Below are positions 62,566-64,000 of a stretch of 64,000 bases of DNA, one piece after another. Where the stretch lies: NCBI GenBank assembly GCA_021234155.1, contig JAJEKV010000032.1, forward strand, positions 14,958,283 to 15,022,282, in the 5' to 3' direction. This DNA is from Isoetes taiwanensis (Eukaryota > Streptophyta > Lycopodiopsida > Isoetales > Isoetaceae). Numbering within the stretch: the first letter of the stretch is position 1; each line of letters starts with the position of its first letter. The notes beneath the pieces were generated by a model, which searched no databases, was not told the origin of the DNA, and saw nothing but the letters and a program-made list of their open reading frames with translations. A program made the translations under genes and the position numbers.

Positions 62566-63430
62566 AATGCAAGTAGATGACATGCACATTGCCCTAGCGA
62601 GAGCGCGTACCATTTGTCTCCACATTCTAAGGGCTCGAATTGTCGATTTCCATTTAGATGTAGCGGGGATTTTTGGCAAAACTTGTGTGTATAACAGAAG
62701 GGGTAAAGCAGCTAAAGGTAGAAATGGCTCAGAAAACATACTTGAAACCGAGGAGGCCAAAAGGGTTACTTTCAGTGGGGCACTTAAGCGGCCCAGAAGC
62801 GGCTAAGATCCCGGGCTGAAATCAAAAAGCGAAAAAAAACAAATGAGTCCTCCGACAATGAGGCATAACTTAACTTTGGCGGCATCTGCTGGCGTACCAT
62901 GATGACTGAATTAGGGACCGATGGCGATCCGGTATATATGCCTTACCTTATGCCGCCAGCCATGCGTGGTCGAGGCGCCAATGCCCGTAAATTTGAACTT
63001 TCAAATTGAATATTTCCCCACCCTTCTCCAGAAGCCTAAATTTCAACATAAAATTTAAAAATCCCGCCCGTAATTTAAAACTTGCCACATTGCAAATTTT
63101 AACATAAAATTCAAAATTCCAGCGTAAATGAAATTTGGTGCCACACATCCAAAATTTGAATCGTCCCCTTCTTTTAAAATTGTACTTTTGCATTTAAAGC
63201 TCCCTCTTTGTCGCCATTCTCCCTTAAAGCGACCATGGCCGCAGCCCAGCCGGGCGTTTTTTAGATTACCGCGTTCGGTAACTTTCGAATCGCTTTTCGT
63301 TTTAATTACGCTTCGCGCAAAAGGCGAAAAACTTCTTTTTTTCTCGGCGCCTAAAGAAACTTTGCAAAGGCGCATCGCGTCTTTGTCGGTGGCTTTCTTC
63401 TTGAAGCTCCACCCGAAATCCAGGTGATTC
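62566..63430. other. No supported gene
   Basis: No recognised coding frame. AATTTTAACATAAAATT-type repeats appear around 63030-63120. Confidence 0.35.
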
Positions 63431-63522
63431 TTGGCGCTTTCTTCTTGGCTTCAGTTCTCTGCGAATTCATCTGGCTTGGGATCAGCTTGTTTTCTGTTCC
63501 ATCTCTTTGCTCGGTACCTACC

Positions 63523-63545
63523 ACTATGGATCTATCTAATATCAA
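63523..63545 (+). CDS. Possible first exon of a rightward gene
   Basis: An ATG opens MDLSNIK and meets a good donor, AA|GTAAGT, at 63544-63549. A pyrimidine-rich leader with TTCTTCTTGG lies upstream. Further exons would be outside the window or in the repeat-rich part. Weak evidence. Confidence 0.25.
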
Positions 63546-63754
63546 GTAAGTCCACTATTTACGGTAGGAATTATGTTCTATTTTGCTGCCATGTGTATAA
63601 GCGTGTTCAAATCTTGATGATCATCTTTGCTAGGACACTAAGAACCTTGGTTTCAATTGCAAAGTTGGCATGGGGTGCCCATGTTATGCATGCCTGCTCT
63701 TATTGACACATATCTGACAATGGGAGCAAGAATGCATAACATAGGCAGCTAAAC

Positions 63755-64000
63755 CAAATAAGCCCCATGGCGTGCACTTGGATCAAATGGCCCATGGCAC
63801 CATTTTGTTCAAATACACCACAAAAATGGTGTATTGGTCTAAATGGCACCATGGCGAAAAGCGGTTGCCGCGGTGAAATGATGTAAATTTGGAGCCAAAT
63901 GGAGCCATGGCGCCATTTGGTCGAAAATGGTGCACTTAGAACAAATGAAGCCATGGCCATTTGTTCAAGTTTGTTCAAATGTTTGGAACAAACCATTTGA
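63755..64000. repeat. Palindrome-rich ATGGCGCCAT region
   Basis: CAAATGG, CCATGG, GGCGCCAT and CCATTTG occur many times in direct and inverted order, for example GGAGCCATGGCGCCATTTGG near 63902. It continues to the window end. Confidence 0.75.

Noticed and set aside
1-64000. Organelle, bacterial or viral contig
   Set aside because: Spliceosomal introns, L1 and CACTA elements, and DRM, VAC14, EXORDIUM and receptor-kinase sequences all point to plant nuclear DNA.

Overview
This window looks like nuclear DNA of a land plant with a large, repeat-rich genome. A seed-free vascular plant such as a fern or lycophyte is my guess, not a proof. The evidence is GT-AG introns, plant-type families (a DRM-type cytosine methyltransferase with UBA domains, and fragments of VAC14, an EXORDIUM-like protein, a PPR protein and a lectin-type receptor kinase), and plant-type mobile elements (L1 and other LINEs, a Ty3/gypsy chromovirus, CACTA elements, MITEs). 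There are no rRNA genes, CRISPR arrays or bacterial operons. Most of the sequence is nested mobile elements. Intact cellular genes are few.

Layout. 0-3 kb: a PPR fragment and a small secreted cysteine-rich peptide gene. 3.5-11.9 kb: the most interesting region. Two genes point away from each other. The leftward gene encodes a ParB/sulfiredoxin-like domain followed by a beta-class amino-methyltransferase (DNA N4-cytosine or N6-adenine type). The rightward gene encodes a protein with DGMDQ, LQxDN and GHTHxxID motifs like the plant/oomycete DUF7869 family, which I infer to be transposase-like. The intergenic spacer and one intron carry a repeated palindrome, GGTATRAATTYATACC. I read this as a candidate DNA transposon that methylates DNA and binds its own sites. 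12.9-13.5 kb: VAC14 fragment. 15.1-19.3 kb: a long inverted repeat (foldback) split by a LINE. 19.4-21.0 kb: a second decayed LINE. 22.9-27.4 kb: a gypsy chromovirus with LTRs that has lost protease, RT and RNase H and carries a piece of LINE ORF1 at the junction. 27.4-29.1 kb: LINE pieces.

29.5-37.8 kb: an 801-bp tandem duplication whose second copy is split by a nearly full-length L1 with a 15-bp target duplication. 38-43.6 kb: candidate exons and fragments of EXORDIUM-like and receptor-kinase genes. 43.7-47.0 kb: the right part of a CACTA element with a LINE nested in it. 47.0-47.7 kb: a MULE-like fragment and a small CACTA MITE. 48.4-48.9 kb: LINE 3' end. 49.8-51.2 kb: inverted repeats upstream of DRM. 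51.3-53.9 kb: the DRM gene, with two frame breaks exactly at its catalytic Pro-Cys motif. 54-57.7 kb: nothing recognised. 57.8-61.3 kb: an unrecognised leftward coding region broken by a stop codon and a 322-bp MITE. 61.4-64 kb: tandem and palindromic repeats rich in ATGGCGCCAT.

Several frame breaks in otherwise well-kept coding sequence fall in homopolymer runs, so some may be consensus errors rather than real mutations.
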